Assembly (NCBI GenBank): GCA_001953115.1
Contig: LSSL01007776.1
Location: forward strand, 1 to 38,214
DNA: 38,214 nt
Source of the DNA: Smittium mucronatum
Taxonomy: Eukaryota; Kickxellomycota; Harpellomycetes; Harpellales; Legeriomycetaceae
Direction: 5' to 3'
Shown here: positions 22,453 to 34,050 of the stretch, piece by piece
Layout of the letters: every line of letters begins with the position of its first letter
Numbering within the stretch: position 1 is the stretch's first letter
Notes under the pieces: model-generated
Seen by the model: only the letters and a program-made list of their open reading frames with translations
What the model was told of the DNA's origin: nothing
Databases searched by the model: none
Program-made: the position numbers and the translations under genes

Positions 22453-25400
22453 CTAAGATAATAGACTAAATGGGGGTTTTCCACAAAATCTGGAAAAAAT
22501 ATATGAAACCTGAAAAATCACGAAATTTCTTTAAAATATGAAAAGAATCTATTTTTTACCAGTCACTTCTGTCAACAAATTTCGAGAAAATTCCACAAAA
22601 AATTATTTATAATCTTTTTTGGTCAGTTCTTTTTATTTCTTTAATTCATTTAAGATTCCAATAATAGAAATTTAATTTTTAATTCTATTTTGAAACCCAT
22701 TAATAATATTAAGCCCTTTTTTTTGCATGCCAAAATTTTATAATTGATGTTTAACTATGCTTATTCACTTATTTTCAATTATTTTAAATCGAATATTTTG
22801 AATTATAGGACAGCAATAGCTATAATTTAACCACTGTTGCTGAAAGGGTAAAAAATGAAAGATATCTATCAGGTAAAATCTTTTTGAAACGATTAAAGAA
22901 TAACTTTTATAAAACATTATTGGAAATTTATTAAAGGCTAGGTTAATTTTTAGCCAAAAGAAAACAATATCCAATGTTTTTATTTCAAAGAAAAATTGCG
23001 CTCAAATATTTCTGGTAAAAAATAGATTCTATACAAATTTTCCATAAATTGCAGAGATTTCGATATTTTATCTATTTTTTAGTACTTTTTTTCTCAATTA
23101 ACGCGAAATTATGTTAATATATTCAAAAAAAATTCTGTTTTAATATTTTATATAATAGAAATATTGTTTATTCAATAAACCAATGCTCCAATAAAATTTA
23201 CCTTTATTTAATCTCTTTTATATTTTAATAAACAAATCGATATTACCAAAAAAAATATAGAAATAATTATCTATTAATTTTTTTAAGGATTCATTATAAA
23301 TATATTTTTAATAAAAATAATTAATCCGTAAACAAAAAAAATCAGTGTTTTGTTTATTTCTGTTTATTATATTAAAAGAAAATTCAAACTTTTATTTTTA
23401 AACAAAAAAAGGTAATAAATCAAACGATTTAAATTGTATAAATCCTTAAAAGGTACAATGAATATAAAAATATTGGTTATTTATACAATTTTATTATTAA
23501 TATATTAATTCCCGTTTTTTATTATAAATATCTATAAACGATAATTTTTATTTCCACATAAATTTTTGTGCATTTTTCTTTTGGAAAATTCTCTATAAGT
23601 ATCTTATTTATTCACGTTTTATTTTGAATCTTATAATTTTAAGTGTATTAATTATGGTTTTAATCATCCAAAAAATATCTTATATTTTTCATTTAATTTA
23701 CTAAAATAACTATAATTATTAAAAAAAAGTTTATAGACGGGTTTCTTCTTTATAAAAATATATGAGTTTTTATTTTATTTAAGCTCAAAAGACTTTGATA
23801 AGATTAAAACTATTAACTAAATGCTAAAAAACTGTTTTTTCTAAAATTTTAATATCAAATTCTGAATTTTTTTTATTAATTTTAGGTATGTAGATAAAAA
23901 ATATTAATCTATTAATAGTATTTTTTTAAGAAACTTCTGGAAATTTGGATAATTTTCTAGAATTATTATTTATGTAATTATTATTTTATTTATCATAGAT
24001 ATTTGGTAAAAAATACCCTTTTTTACAAAATTTATAGTGTTTTTATTTGGAAAAGTCAATAAATATATTTATTAACTCATTAGAGAATAATTTTTATGAC
24101 TTTTTTTGTTCATAAAATCGATATATTTTTTCTTGCTGTAGATTAGCATTTTATTTTTTGTAAAACAGAATAAAAAAATATTATTGTTAGTTTTATAATT
24201 AGTTTTAATAATAATTGTTATATATAAGCGGTATTAATCGTCATAATATGTAAAATTAAAAAATTATGAATAGGTAAAAATGAAATATATATTATATATT
24301 AGAAAGTAATTTAAAAAATATGATCTTGATATGATTAGAATTATCAGTTAATATAATCCAGTTTTATTATAAATATATTCGAAATAAATCAATTAAAAAC
24401 AGTATATACTTGCAAAAATAATACTTTTAATATTTCTAATATTAGAACAATTAAAATTATAAATTATCTCAAAAAAAAATTTTAATAAGGTAATATTATT
24501 CACTATACATTAATTTTTGAAATTAAAATTTGCTGGAAAATATTTAATCCAAGATTTTTTTATATATCTATTTCATCATATTAAATTAAATTAGATATAC
24601 ATAAGACACTCTGTCAATATAAGTGACCTACCACTATAATATAAACTTATTTTTTTAAAAATATAAATTTTAATTATTCATGATATTTATATACACGTTT
24701 AAATATAAAAAAAATGTAGTATTAGATCCGAAAAGATAATTTATAATTTTAAAATAACTAGCCATATATTTTCATAATGATTTTTTAAAACAATTTATCA
24801 GTTTTTATTTTTAAAATAGCGAGGAAAAATTCATCTAAATATCTTATAAAAATTTAAATTAACGAGAAAAAATTCTCAGCGTTATAATTTTTTCAAAAAG
24901 ATGGTTTTTAAGGCATATTTTCAGGAGTTTGGGTTATAGATATTATACAATAATTAGAATCGAAATATTTTTTTTTAAAGTTTTTACTAATTAATAAAAA
25001 AAAAAATTTCTACAAATTTTTATCTTTGGATTTTTTTAAATATATATTTTAACTGAAGTTTTTAAGAAATAATAGCTATAATTAAATCCTTACCTAAAAA
25101 AATTACAGACTTGGGATAATATTTTTACTCAAATCAAATCCATTAATTTTTTTTATTTTATCAATCAAATTAACTTGTACATTAAAAATACGATTAAAAT
25201 AATGTTTTTTAGACAAAAAATTAGATTCTTATTCCAAAAAAAATTCCTTAATTCTTTAGGCTCATAAATTATGTGGTTTGAAAAACCCCTTTTAAGTATT
25301 TTGTTTTTTTCAAAGAATATAAAAAGAATTTATGAAAAAAATAAAAATGACAATATGATGTTTTCTAGCTCTCATTTCCAAAGTATTTATACTTTGTATA

Positions 25401-25597
25401 TCTTTTTCTTTTTTAAACACAAATAATAATTATTTATGAATTTTATTAAGATAGGTATGATATTAAATTTTTGAAATTAGAATCTTTTAAGAAGTTTTTT
25501 GATGTATAGTAACTATATAATATCCCTTTTTAGATATCGTGTGTTTTTTATAAAAAATTGCGAGTCTTTGAGTTTACTGCAGTTTAAATATAATCTA

Positions 25598-25616
25598 ATA
25601 TATATATATATATATA
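25598..25616. repeat. short TA microsatellite
   Basis: About nine TA dinucleotides in the AT-rich desert. Confidence 0.8.
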
Positions 25617-25933
25617 ATCAGAATAGAAAAAATAATTTACCAATTATTTCTCATACAAAATTTAAATTATAAATATTTTTAGGTAAATTTTTCTAAAACA
25701 CATCATTAATGGTAAAAAGAGGCTATTTAATTTCAAACTACTGGTTATAGGGATATTATCATAAAAAAATGAGTCTTAAAGTTTTTAAATTTTTAAATAA
25801 CCAGTAAAGATATTTTAAATATATAAAAAATCTTGAGATTAGAAAATAAAATAATAAATATGTGCTTTTTTCATGAAGAATTTAATCACGCCAACTTTTA
25901 TTTATTAAATAGAAGGGCTTGTATTTTAAGGAC

Positions 25934-25935
<2 letters not shown>

Positions 25936-25971
<36 letters not shown>
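25936..25971. repeat. TA microsatellite
   Basis: About 18 uninterrupted TA dinucleotides. Confidence 0.9.
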
Positions 25972-25973
<2 letters not shown>

Positions 25974-26189
25974 CATATTAAATTGACAATTTTTTCCAAA
26001 ATTTTCTAAAAGATCTTTTACTGTTTCATATTGGGTTAAAATTTATCAAAATTTATCAATTAAAACAATTTTTTTCTTTGGATATATCTATTTGAAACAG
26101 CAGCTCATATTTATTGTTGGTTTTAATGTCAATTTTTTTAAAATTAAAAATGCGAAATTTAGAATGATTTTCAGATTTATAAGTAAACC

Positions 26190-26206
26190 TTAGCACCCAA
26201 AAAAAA
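26190..26206 (+). repeat. target-site duplication, left copy
   Basis: 17-bp TTAGCACCC followed by eight A residues, repeated exactly at 26451-26467. It bounds the SINE insertion. Confidence 0.9.
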
Positions 26207-26207
26207 A

Positions 26208-26300
26208 TAATCCCGTCCGATCTTTGAAGGAAGCTGATGATGGCATCATCAGTACTGTGGTGGGGGATCACATGGGAATAAGACATGCCGTAAGTCTACC
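26208..26300 (+). pseudogene. 5S rRNA-like head of the SINE (5'-truncated)
   Basis: Recognisable 5S blocks in the right order and spacing: CCCGTCCGATC, then AAGC, then AGTACTGTGGTGGGGGATCA, then CATGGGAAT, then a TGCCGTA 3' end. These correspond to fungal 5S from about nucleotide 30 to the 3' terminus. It is not a functional 5S gene because the 5' strand of the terminal helix is absent. Confidence 0.88.
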
Positions 26301-26326
26301 TTGAACCAATGCCCAATTGGTACGGA

Positions 26327-26340
26327 GCCGCTAGAGCGAC
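26327..26340 (+). other. retro-element tail hairpin in the 5S SINE
   Basis: GCCGC (26327-26331) pairs with GCGAC (26336-26340) with one C-A mismatch, loop TAGA. CGC/GCG next to the loop is perfect, a different sequence from the GG/CC of copies A and B at the same place. Confidence 0.6.
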
Positions 26341-26450
26341 AGATGGGAAAGGGATGAAATTTTATTATTTTTCCTTTTATTGTAATTTTATTTTAGTTTT
26401 ATTCTAGTATTTAAATACTATAAACAAATTCCCTTTTAAAAAAAAAAAAA

Positions 26451-26467
26451 TTAGCACCCAAAAAAAA
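26451..26467 (+). repeat. target-site duplication, right copy
   Basis: Exact second copy of the 17 bp at 26190-26206, directly after the SINE poly-A. Confidence 0.9.
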
Positions 26468-26930
26468 TTGAAATTTTAATTTTTTTAGTTATTTATTCAC
26501 AATTTGGCAATCAATAATCAATAATCAATTTATAAAACTAAATCTAATAAAATTTTAACAATCACATCATTTTTTATCGTAAAATCATAAAAAAAGAATA
26601 GCCACAATAAAATCCCTTAAAAAATCAGCAAATAAAAGAAAAAAAGCACAAATATAGTTATTATTATTAAACATGACAATTAGAACAAATATGTGAGAAT
26701 AGTAACCAATCTAGTTATTAAAAAAAATTAATTTTCCCTAAGTGGAAAAGTTAAATTTTGCAATTAATATATGTTTTTTTTAATAAAATGATAATAAAGT
26801 ATATTCATCAGTAGGAATATTTCGATATCAGCATATTTTGTATATTTTCCCAATAAATTAAGACTTAATTTAAGAAAAAAAAAATTTTATTTGTTTATTT
26901 TAATTCTGAAAACGCATTATTGAACAATAT

Positions 26931-29900
26931 TCTAAAAAAATTGATGCTGATACTAGCAAAGTGTTTTTTTTTTTGAATAGTTTAACACTCATTTATGTAT
27001 TCATTTTCAGCATTAAAGATCTCTCGTCTTTATGTAAGTTATTGGAAAAATAATTTATCCACCATCTGGTTCATATCTTAAATAAATTTTTAGATTTTCC
27101 AAACCCATGAACTAAAATCCATTTAATCCGAATGCTAAATTGGCACCATGTGCGTACATTTAAATGATGGATTTCGTCATAATCAAGAAGAATGTTCGTT
27201 TAAATCTATAGGTATTATTTAAATGACCAATTTTAATAAAATATACATTTTTCGATAATAAAAACATCAAATTTGGTGCTATATATTTCAAAGATCACAC
27301 TATTCATACCATAATTTGAGATGTCATATATATGAATAACCTTTTTCCGATAAATGTTTTACAGAATGATTATATTGGAGGATTTCGGCAATATAATAAT
27401 ATCTCTGTATACGGAGTAAAATTTAAGAAACATTCCCAAGTTTTACATAATTCTAATAAGCTTTTTTACTGCTTTATTTATTCAAAAAATTTCCATTACT
27501 TCCTCCGTTAGATCAAAATAAAGCTTTATTATTTATTATATAAGAATACGAAATACTATTCAATTTTTTGGGATGTTCCGGTTAATACGTTCCACGTACA
27601 GATAAAAACAATTACGAATATTATTTAGTGCTTATGCAGTAAAATTTCATAAATCACTAATAATTTTCTTTATTTCCAAATTAAACTGAATATGAATTTT
27701 TGACCATATAAAATCACCAAACAGATTGAGCACTTAAAAATCAAATGTATTAATGTTTATTTAACGAAAAACTTCTTTGAGGACATCATTTAAATTCTAG
27801 ATAGTTAAAAATCAACCTAAGATCGTATATTAAAGTTATTTTCCTCCGTTTTAGTTTGTAAAAAAAAAGCGATTTAAGCTCTAATCTGAAAATGTGTTCC
27901 TTTTTTACAAAAAATGGATACATTTTTTTTTTGCCTTCGTCCATTAAATGTCTAAAAACCAACTTTTTTTATTTTTTTATAAAAATTTTATGCGAAATTT
28001 AGAATATATATAATTTTAGGTTAGTTTTAATTTTCAAATACTACTAGATTTTGAATCTCAGAGCTATTTTGTTATAAGATTTTAAAAAATGGAAATATAC
28101 CTTTAGACAACAAAAAAATCGGGCTAAAGCATTTAAGTACATAAATTTATTTGTCAAATTTATCTTTATGATGACGTTGCGTAGACATATTAATCGAGAA
28201 AGAGTCCAAGATGGAGGCATATTGCTGCTAGCATCGTAAATAATAATAAAAAAACTCTTGAATTTTTAAAGATTTTCCGGGTGTAAACAAAAAATCATTT
28301 ACAAAAATAGAGATATAATAGTAAAATATTGTGCAAATAAATGGTTCATACTCTAAAATTCTTATAAGATAAGGGGTTTCTTATTTTAGAATATTGCTTG
28401 ATACTTTTTTTTATTTTAAAAGATGTAATAAAATACCCATAGAATAATTTTGTATTAGTGCATATTTAGAAAATACTCCGGCAATAAAAAGCTTTAAAAG
28501 CCCCCTTTAAAAAAACAAAATTTAAAATTCAAGAAAAAAAAATTAATAAAACGAACAATACATTCCGTTTATGATGCTATTGCTTTGTTAAAACTTTATA
28601 ACATTCACTTCACTAAAGGTCGGATATAGCGAATACTCATTCTAGACCATCCAAAACCAGGCAAGAATTTTTCTACCATTAAGGAAATCTAATTGGTACC
28701 AATACAACATGACCCAATAAGATTTTGTGCACCTTTTCTTTTTTTTCAAAATGCGGCGTTAAAAGAAAATTAAGCTTAGAAAGAGGCTAATTGTATTAGA
28801 AAGTATAAAAATCAAGGTTTTGTTCAACTCTTTCGCCTCAACTATACACTAGGTATTCCGATTTGTAGAGCTTCCAAATAATGTATTTATCAATCGCAGA
28901 GTTTTGATCGATAGTGCGTTAACTTATCAGTAGAGAAATCAAAACATCAAAAAAAATTGGTCATGGAAATAGCACGAAATAGATCACCGGTGACGAAAGA
29001 GTAAATATGCAATAAAACACACAATTTTGGGGGTTTTCATGGTTTCCATTTTTGAAACATGTGATTGTTACACGATTTTGTCTGCAAATACGATTTAAGC
29101 ATAAAAAACAGAAAAACATCATTGCACGTTTTGACCTTGAAATGGCTGCGAGTGCAATTAAACATGTTTACACGTTTTGGGATTTGGTGAATACAATGTA
29201 GTTTTTTGAACGAAAATTCTGAAACGAAATTGAATTGGGATCAATGCTCACCATTTTAAGTGTATGTAGGCTGCTTGAAATGCCATTGGTAGGAAAACAA
29301 CGTAATACTGCAAACAGGTGTTTGACTTCCGATCTACCTCGAGTTGATTTACTGGGCGACTAGCTACACCTGAATCCGCTTTAAATTTCTATCGAATCAT
29401 TATTCTTGAATTGGATACTAAAATTTTTTTTGCTTTTGTTTGCTATCTGGTAGATTTTCTTTATAGAGTAGACACTTTCCTAATAAAATTTATCTACTAT
29501 CCCAATTTGAAAAACAAATATTTTATATATATAAATTTATTGGACAAAAAAAATCAAAATATTAATTCCAATTTTCTATTGGAGAGAATATAAAGCTTAT
29601 TAGTGCTAGTACTATACTAATTTTATTTAGTTTTGGTGATGGAAAATTTTTTTATGTAGCCAATGATTTAGTCAGTAATAAAAACTATGGTCTTGAAAAG
29701 AATCTCCCACCTACTATCAATACAAGTAATGTGATCAAAAACGATACGTAAATGGTTTTAATGATCAATAATTAAGTAAAAAGCCCAATGTTATTTTATC
29801 GGCAATATTTATAGATGTAAATATTCAGGGATTATTGTGTTTAGATATCCTATAGTAGAAGTGTTTTCATCTTTACCGCCAATTGATTTAATATTATGAA

Positions 29901-30417
29901 GTCACATAATATTCGATATTAGTGATTGGTGATATATATATTTTTTTCGAATAATTATGGTTATTTATGATAAGGCTGATAAACATCCAAAGGTAATTTA
30001 TTAGATATCCATAAACTCAAATAGAGTATCGTAAATAGATACATTTTTCTTTTTCTTTTTTTTTGATTTATGTAAACTGAGATAATAAAATTAGATGTAG
30101 ATGAGAGTTGGAAGCCTTTATTATTGTCGTTTTTCCTGATCTGTGCATAGAAATATCCCTCTTTCAATACACAATGACTAACCACGTAAAAAATTCTCGA
30201 GACCCGTTTTTGAGATCGGGTTTTGGGAGAAACCACGGTAATTTAGCCGAGTGAGATACTCTTTAATACAGAGCGATTAAATCCTTCTTATATATGTCCT
30301 ATTCCTTAAACATACGATTGATTTATCTTTTTGATATTCCACATACTACAACACTAATTAAGCTCATTTTTTAGTCATTCCATAGGACTAATATCAATTT
30401 AATAAAATTATATAGCA
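26931..30417. other. intergenic region upstream of PFF1
   Basis: GC returns to about 30% from ~27 kb. No gene is supported; the small frames at 29411-29593 (plus) and 29961-30236 (minus) resemble nothing I know. 28560-29400 is somewhat GC-richer and may hold old coding or repeat debris. AGGCTGCTTGAAATGCC (near 29267) loosely resembles the start of the repeat at 7250, but too briefly to call. Confidence 0.35.
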
Positions 30418-33324
30418 ATGAAAAACCGCAAAGCTAAAATCCTGGATAGCTCCAAAAACTCTGAAATGCGTTTGTCCGAGTCAGAACTAGATGACGGGCT
30501 TGCTTCAAATTCTGATTTATTAGAGCAAGAATCTCACTCAAATAAAATTTTTGTTCCTGATTCATCAATATGGGCCTCAATATTGCATTATTTGGCAATC
30601 TCCTTAGTGTACTTTTTTTTGGTATTAATCGTCTATTTAACCAGGGAGTATAATATGAAGTACTCTCCGCCTGACAATAATTACGTCAATTTCTCAAGAC
30701 TTCAAATATCTTATAACAGCACCCCACCTATAATCGATTCCAGCTATTTCAGGGCCGATGCTGCATATGCTCATTTGATATACTTAGCAAGGGGACCTCA
30801 TCCATGGAATAGTCAGGTAAATGATGATAACTTGATCTACATAGCTAATGTATTAAAGCAAATTCAAGAATTGGCCCAAACATCAGGCGTTGAGATGGAA
30901 ATAATTTCAGATGATCCTACTGCCTTCTCCGTAGTCCCATCTGACCCTGATTGGATACCTGGTCTAAACCAGGGTTCCAATGAAAAATCTGGATATTTTG
31001 TAGAGGGTCGGAATGTTCTGGCCAGGATTATTGGAACAAATGGAGATAAAGATAACGCTATTCTTGTCAGTAGTCATGTCGATTCTGTCCAAGTTAGTTT
31101 TGGTGCCACAGACGATGGAATCAGTGTTTCTACAATGTTAGAAATGGCCAGACATTTGATATTTAACAGGTTAAAGTCTACGGTTGTATTTAACTTCAAT
31201 AATGGTGAAGAAATTGGTCTTTTTGGTGCGTTGGCATTCATGCACCATCCTTGGTCTCAAACTATCAAGGCTTTTATAAACATGGAAGGTGCAGGTGCAG
31301 GAGGTCCTGCCATGGTATTTAGGGCCTCAAATTACGATCTTATTCGTGAATATGGTAAAAGGCAACCTAATTCCCTTTCAAAATGGAATCCCAACTGTAA
31401 CGTATTTGCAAATGACGCTTTCAAATTGGGTCTTATAAACTCTGACACCGACTATTCTGTGTATTCGGCTTATGGCATTCCTGGGCTTGATTTAGCATTC
31501 TATCAAAGACGTGCCCTTTATCATACGAATAGGGATAATACAAGAACTGTGCCATTGGGAAGTATAAATCAAATCGGAAATACAGTATTGAGTACGCTAA
31601 AGTCATTATCTGAAAACCAGGATTTGATGAGCGCACCTCGAGGGAATACCAACAGTTCTTCGGTTTATTATGATGTTTTAGGAAGATCTGTGGTTACTCA
31701 TTCTTTCACTACCTTGTACATTTTGTACGGCGTTCTTCTATTTTTAATACCAGTATCCTCAATCTTGATAAAATGGACTTCAAAAAATTATAAAAGGAAA
31801 GTGTCTTTTGTTCCGAATTCAAGAAAAGATATAGATATCTATATGCACAAATACATTCCATACTCAGCTTTGGTTTATGGGATTTTGTTCACTGCTTTGG
31901 CTCTTATACTATCAATTGTTTTCAGTTATATACTCGGGCTAGTATTACAAAAAGCGAATTACTTTGTTGTTTATGGACACCTATACCTCGTTGTGTTTAC
32001 GCATTTCTTTTTAAACATTCTTGCGGTGTCTTTAGTCATGCTCCTATACATGCACGTTTGTGGAAGATCAGCTGGATCACGGTTTTTGATGTCGCGTATC
32101 TTAACTTATTCGCAGATGTTCATATGGTGGGTTGCTGTTCTTATAGGATTGGTTCTGGCAGCTATAAAGGGGGTTGGTATGTTTTACTACACAATATACT
32201 ACTCTTTCTTTTGTTTAGTCGCTGTGTTTTGGACAAAATTTATTGACCCAATGCTTACAAAAAAATTTGAATACTTTTCGTTCCTGGGGAGAGCTTTACT
32301 CGCTATTTGTGTACCATCAATATTTTCTATCGACTTGACTATGACTTTAGCATTTGGGATGGGTCAAACTGTGATTGATGGCACTAGCCCATCGTTAGTT
32401 CATTTGCTATTTGGATTGTTTACTACTACTATTGTAATACCGTGCATCCCTTTCCTTGTAGTACCAGGAAAGAAGCGATTATTTGTAGCATCAGTAGTGT
32501 TTTTTATGGTTTTTTTATCTCTACTATTAGTCAGTTTGGTTATAAAACCATTTTCTTACAACTCCCCAAGCCATGTATATTTTAATGGAGACATAAATAT
32601 GCAGACAAAAGTGGAAAATATGACATTATTAGCAAACGATAAGTTTGATTATGTTTCCCGTATTCTTAATTCGTTTAAAACCAACTCAACATTATCATCA
32701 TATGAAAATAAAAAGGGAACATCTCCAGAGAGATATTCCCGTACATACCTTGGAGATAATGGATTCAGTAAAAGCTTAAAGGCTAATAATATCACGATGC
32801 CTTCTTATAATATTACAAAATCAATTCCAAACGATTTCTTAGGACCCACCACAGACAAATCAAATGGTATGTTTATATCTATAAGCGCACAAGCGGCATA
32901 CATTTGTGAGTTACGCATATCAAACCCAGTTGAATACGCTTATGTGGTTCCACAATTTTTGGACACTGACTTTGGGGCAGGGGGGAATATGAGTAACGTT
33001 TTACAGTCAAATTCTACAGAATCAATATCACCACTAAATAATTCCAGATTCAATAGTTACGTGTTTCCTAGTGCTGAAAAGGGATGTTGTCAATCTACTT
33101 TTATGATTTCCAAATTTAGAGAAACGTTTTATCAAGTGTATGTTGAAAAAATTAATAATGGAGAATTGGGAAATATCATGTTGCAGTGTCATTACGGATA
33201 TGAGTATGGTCTGATAATACAGGTGAGCAGCTTGCTCTTAGATGTTGCTCCATTAGACGTTGCAATTGGTTCTTTTCATTCATCCACTGGGATATTGTCT
33301 GTAACAACAAAAGTCGAATACTGA
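30418..33324 (+). CDS. PFF1: vacuolar membrane M28 zinc protease, Pff1 type
   Basis: 968-aa multi-pass membrane protein matching the size and order of yeast Pff1 (about 976 aa). After an acidic N-terminus, one transmembrane segment (~51-74) precedes an M28 aminopeptidase domain (~110-400). Co-catalytic zinc motifs are visible: SSHVDS (His220), GATDDG (Asp232), NNGEEIGLFGA (catalytic Glu264, ligand Glu265), NMEGAG (Glu290, where many M28 enzymes have Asp or Glu) and LYHTNRD (His369). About eight further hydrophobic segments fill ~430-710, followed by a C-terminal region rich in N-glycosylation sequons (lumenal by family inference). All metal ligands are present, so it is probably active; its substrate is unknown. 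Single exon; the ATG at 30418 is the first in frame, preceded by an A-rich leader; TGA at 33322. Confidence 0.95.
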   Translation: MKNRKAKILDSSKNSEMRLSESELDDGLASNSDLLEQESHSNKIFVPDSSIWASILHYLAISLVYFFLVLIVYLTREYNMKYSPPDNNYVNFSRLQISYNSTPPIIDSSYFRADAAYAHLIYLARGPHPWNSQVNDDNLIYIANVLKQIQELAQTSGVEMEIISDDPTAFSVVPSDPDWIPGLNQGSNEKSGYFVEGRNVLARIIGTNGDKDNAILVSSHVDSVQVSFGATDDGISVSTMLEMARHLIFNRLKSTVVFNFNNGEEIGLFGALAFMHHPWSQTIKAFINMEGAGAGGPAMVFRASNYDLIREYGKRQPNSLSKWNPNCNVFANDAFKLGLINSDTDYSVYSAYGIPGLDLAFYQRRALYHTNRDNTRTVPLGSINQIGNTVLSTLKSLSENQDLMSAPRGNTNSSSVYYDVLGRSVVTHSFTTLYILYGVLLFLIPVSSILIKWTSKNYKRKVSFVPNSRKDIDIYMHKYIPYSALVYGILFTALALILSIVFSYILGLVLQKANYFVVYGHLYLVVFTHFFLNILAVSLVMLLYMHVCGRSAGSRFLMSRILTYSQMFIWWVAVLIGLVLAAIKGVGMFYYTIYYSFFCLVAVFWTKFIDPMLTKKFEYFSFLGRALLAICVPSIFSIDLTMTLAFGMGQTVIDGTSPSLVHLLFGLFTTTIVIPCIPFLVVPGKKRLFVASVVFFMVFLSLLLVSLVIKPFSYNSPSHVYFNGDINMQTKVENMTLLANDKFDYVSRILNSFKTNSTLSSYENKKGTSPERYSRTYLGDNGFSKSLKANNITMPSYNITKSIPNDFLGPTTDKSNGMFISISAQAAYICELRISNPVEYAYVVPQFLDTDFGAGGNMSNVLQSNSTESISPLNNSRFNSYVFPSAEKGCCQSTFMISKFRETFYQVYVEKINNGELGNIMLQCHYGYEYGLIIQVSSLLLDVAPLDVAIGSFHSSTGILSVTTKVEY

Positions 33325-34050
33325 GAATTTTTCTATTTCTTCTTATAATTAACCGCCTTCGACTTTACATTTTTATAAAAACAAATTTCTAATTTTATTC
33401 ACCTAACTTTACAAATCCTCAAGTTTTCTTTCAGTAGCTTGGTGGTGTTCGAATATTCTAAAAGGAATTTTGTAAGTTTTTCGCGGAAATAATTCCGACT
33501 TTCTTTCCAAGATAAATATATTTGAAGGGATATTTATTAAAGATGGTGAAAAATCTCACCATGCTTAACTCATTAATGTCTTTTTAGCATTTTTAACTGG
33601 TTTTGTAATGGATTATTCAAAAATAAAGTCTGTAATAATTTAAAATCTAAGGGAAATAAACAACTTGATGAGTTTTAAAATTGAATTTTTCATTATATTA
33701 GCAATATTTAACTTATAAAAATTTCATTTTATTAACCGAGCTAGCCAAAACCTTTATTGGTACGTCTTTTGTAACTAGAAAATTAAAAATTTATACTGTT
33801 TCAAAAGAATTTCCCAATACTAGTTTAATTCATCTAAAGTCAATAAATTTATTGGAAATGAATTGAAATCACAGTTCAGGGTTTCATTCCAATAAATATG
33901 AATAAAAGAAAGGTTCAAAGAGCCCAAAAATAGTGGGAAAGGATAAGTAGGGCATTAATTTATAATTCAGCAGAATCAAAGATAATTTTGGCGTATCAAT
34001 TAGTCGGGAAATGTGTTTTATAAGATATAAAGGTCAAGGTATTATTCAGT
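33325..34050. other. intergenic downstream of PFF1
   Basis: Probably includes the PFF1 3' UTR. The only structure noted is a 7-bp hairpin, ATGGTGA (33543-33549) with TCACCAT (33556-33562). Otherwise AT-rich. Confidence 0.4.

Larger units (their letters stand above)
26207..26450 (+). mobile_element. 5S rRNA-derived SINE with LINE-type 3' tail
   Basis: 244-bp insertion in the AT desert, bounded by an exact 17-bp target-site duplication (26190-26206, 26451-26467), the mark of LINE-mediated retrotransposition. The first ~95 bp is a 5S rRNA 3' portion (26208-26300). The rest is a tail related to 7296-7461 and to the LINE 3' end: TTGAACC, then ACGGAGCCG, a hairpin at 26327-26340, a T-rich stretch, AAACAAATTCCC (26422-26433; LINE has AAACAAATTTCCC at 14516-14528) and a 13-A tail. 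About 30 nt of the 5S 5' end are missing, but the region equivalent to the internal A box, intermediate element and C box of 5S genes is kept. Structurally this fits the SINE3 (5S-headed) class. Confidence 0.88.
14540..26930. other. extreme AT-rich gene desert
   Basis: About 12.4 kb without a credible gene. Hand counts of two lines (19261 and 24301) give 9/60 and 11/60 G+C, against about 17/60 at 10861 and 18/60 at 28561. The left edge is the LINE remnant and the right edge is near 26.9 kb. Inside are a long-TIR element (15227-16807), a probable relic of it (about 20157-20320), simple repeats (22411-22452, 25598-25616, 25936-25971) and one SINE (26207-26450). No tandem satellite was seen. It may be a heterochromatic or centromere-like AT block or mutated transposon debris; sequence alone cannot tell. 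Confidence 0.6.

Noticed and set aside
22709..22843. possible fourth TTAA MITE (TTAAGCCCTTTT ... CTGAAAGGGTAAAA)
   Set aside because: Only the ends resemble the family; the length is short and the interior does not align.
14540..26930. mitochondrial insertion as an explanation for the AT desert
   Set aside because: No recognisable mitochondrial gene, tRNA or rRNA seen in it.
29329..29338. CTTCCGATCT resembling the end of a sequencing adapter
   Set aside because: Only ten bases match and the flanking bases differ; probably chance.
29961..30236. 91-aa open frame on the minus strand just upstream of PFF1
   Set aside because: Low-complexity, AT-driven composition, no family resemblance; it lies where the PFF1 promoter should be.
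33913..33926. GGTTCAAAGAGCCC resembling a tRNA B box
   Set aside because: No A box or cloverleaf can be drawn around it.
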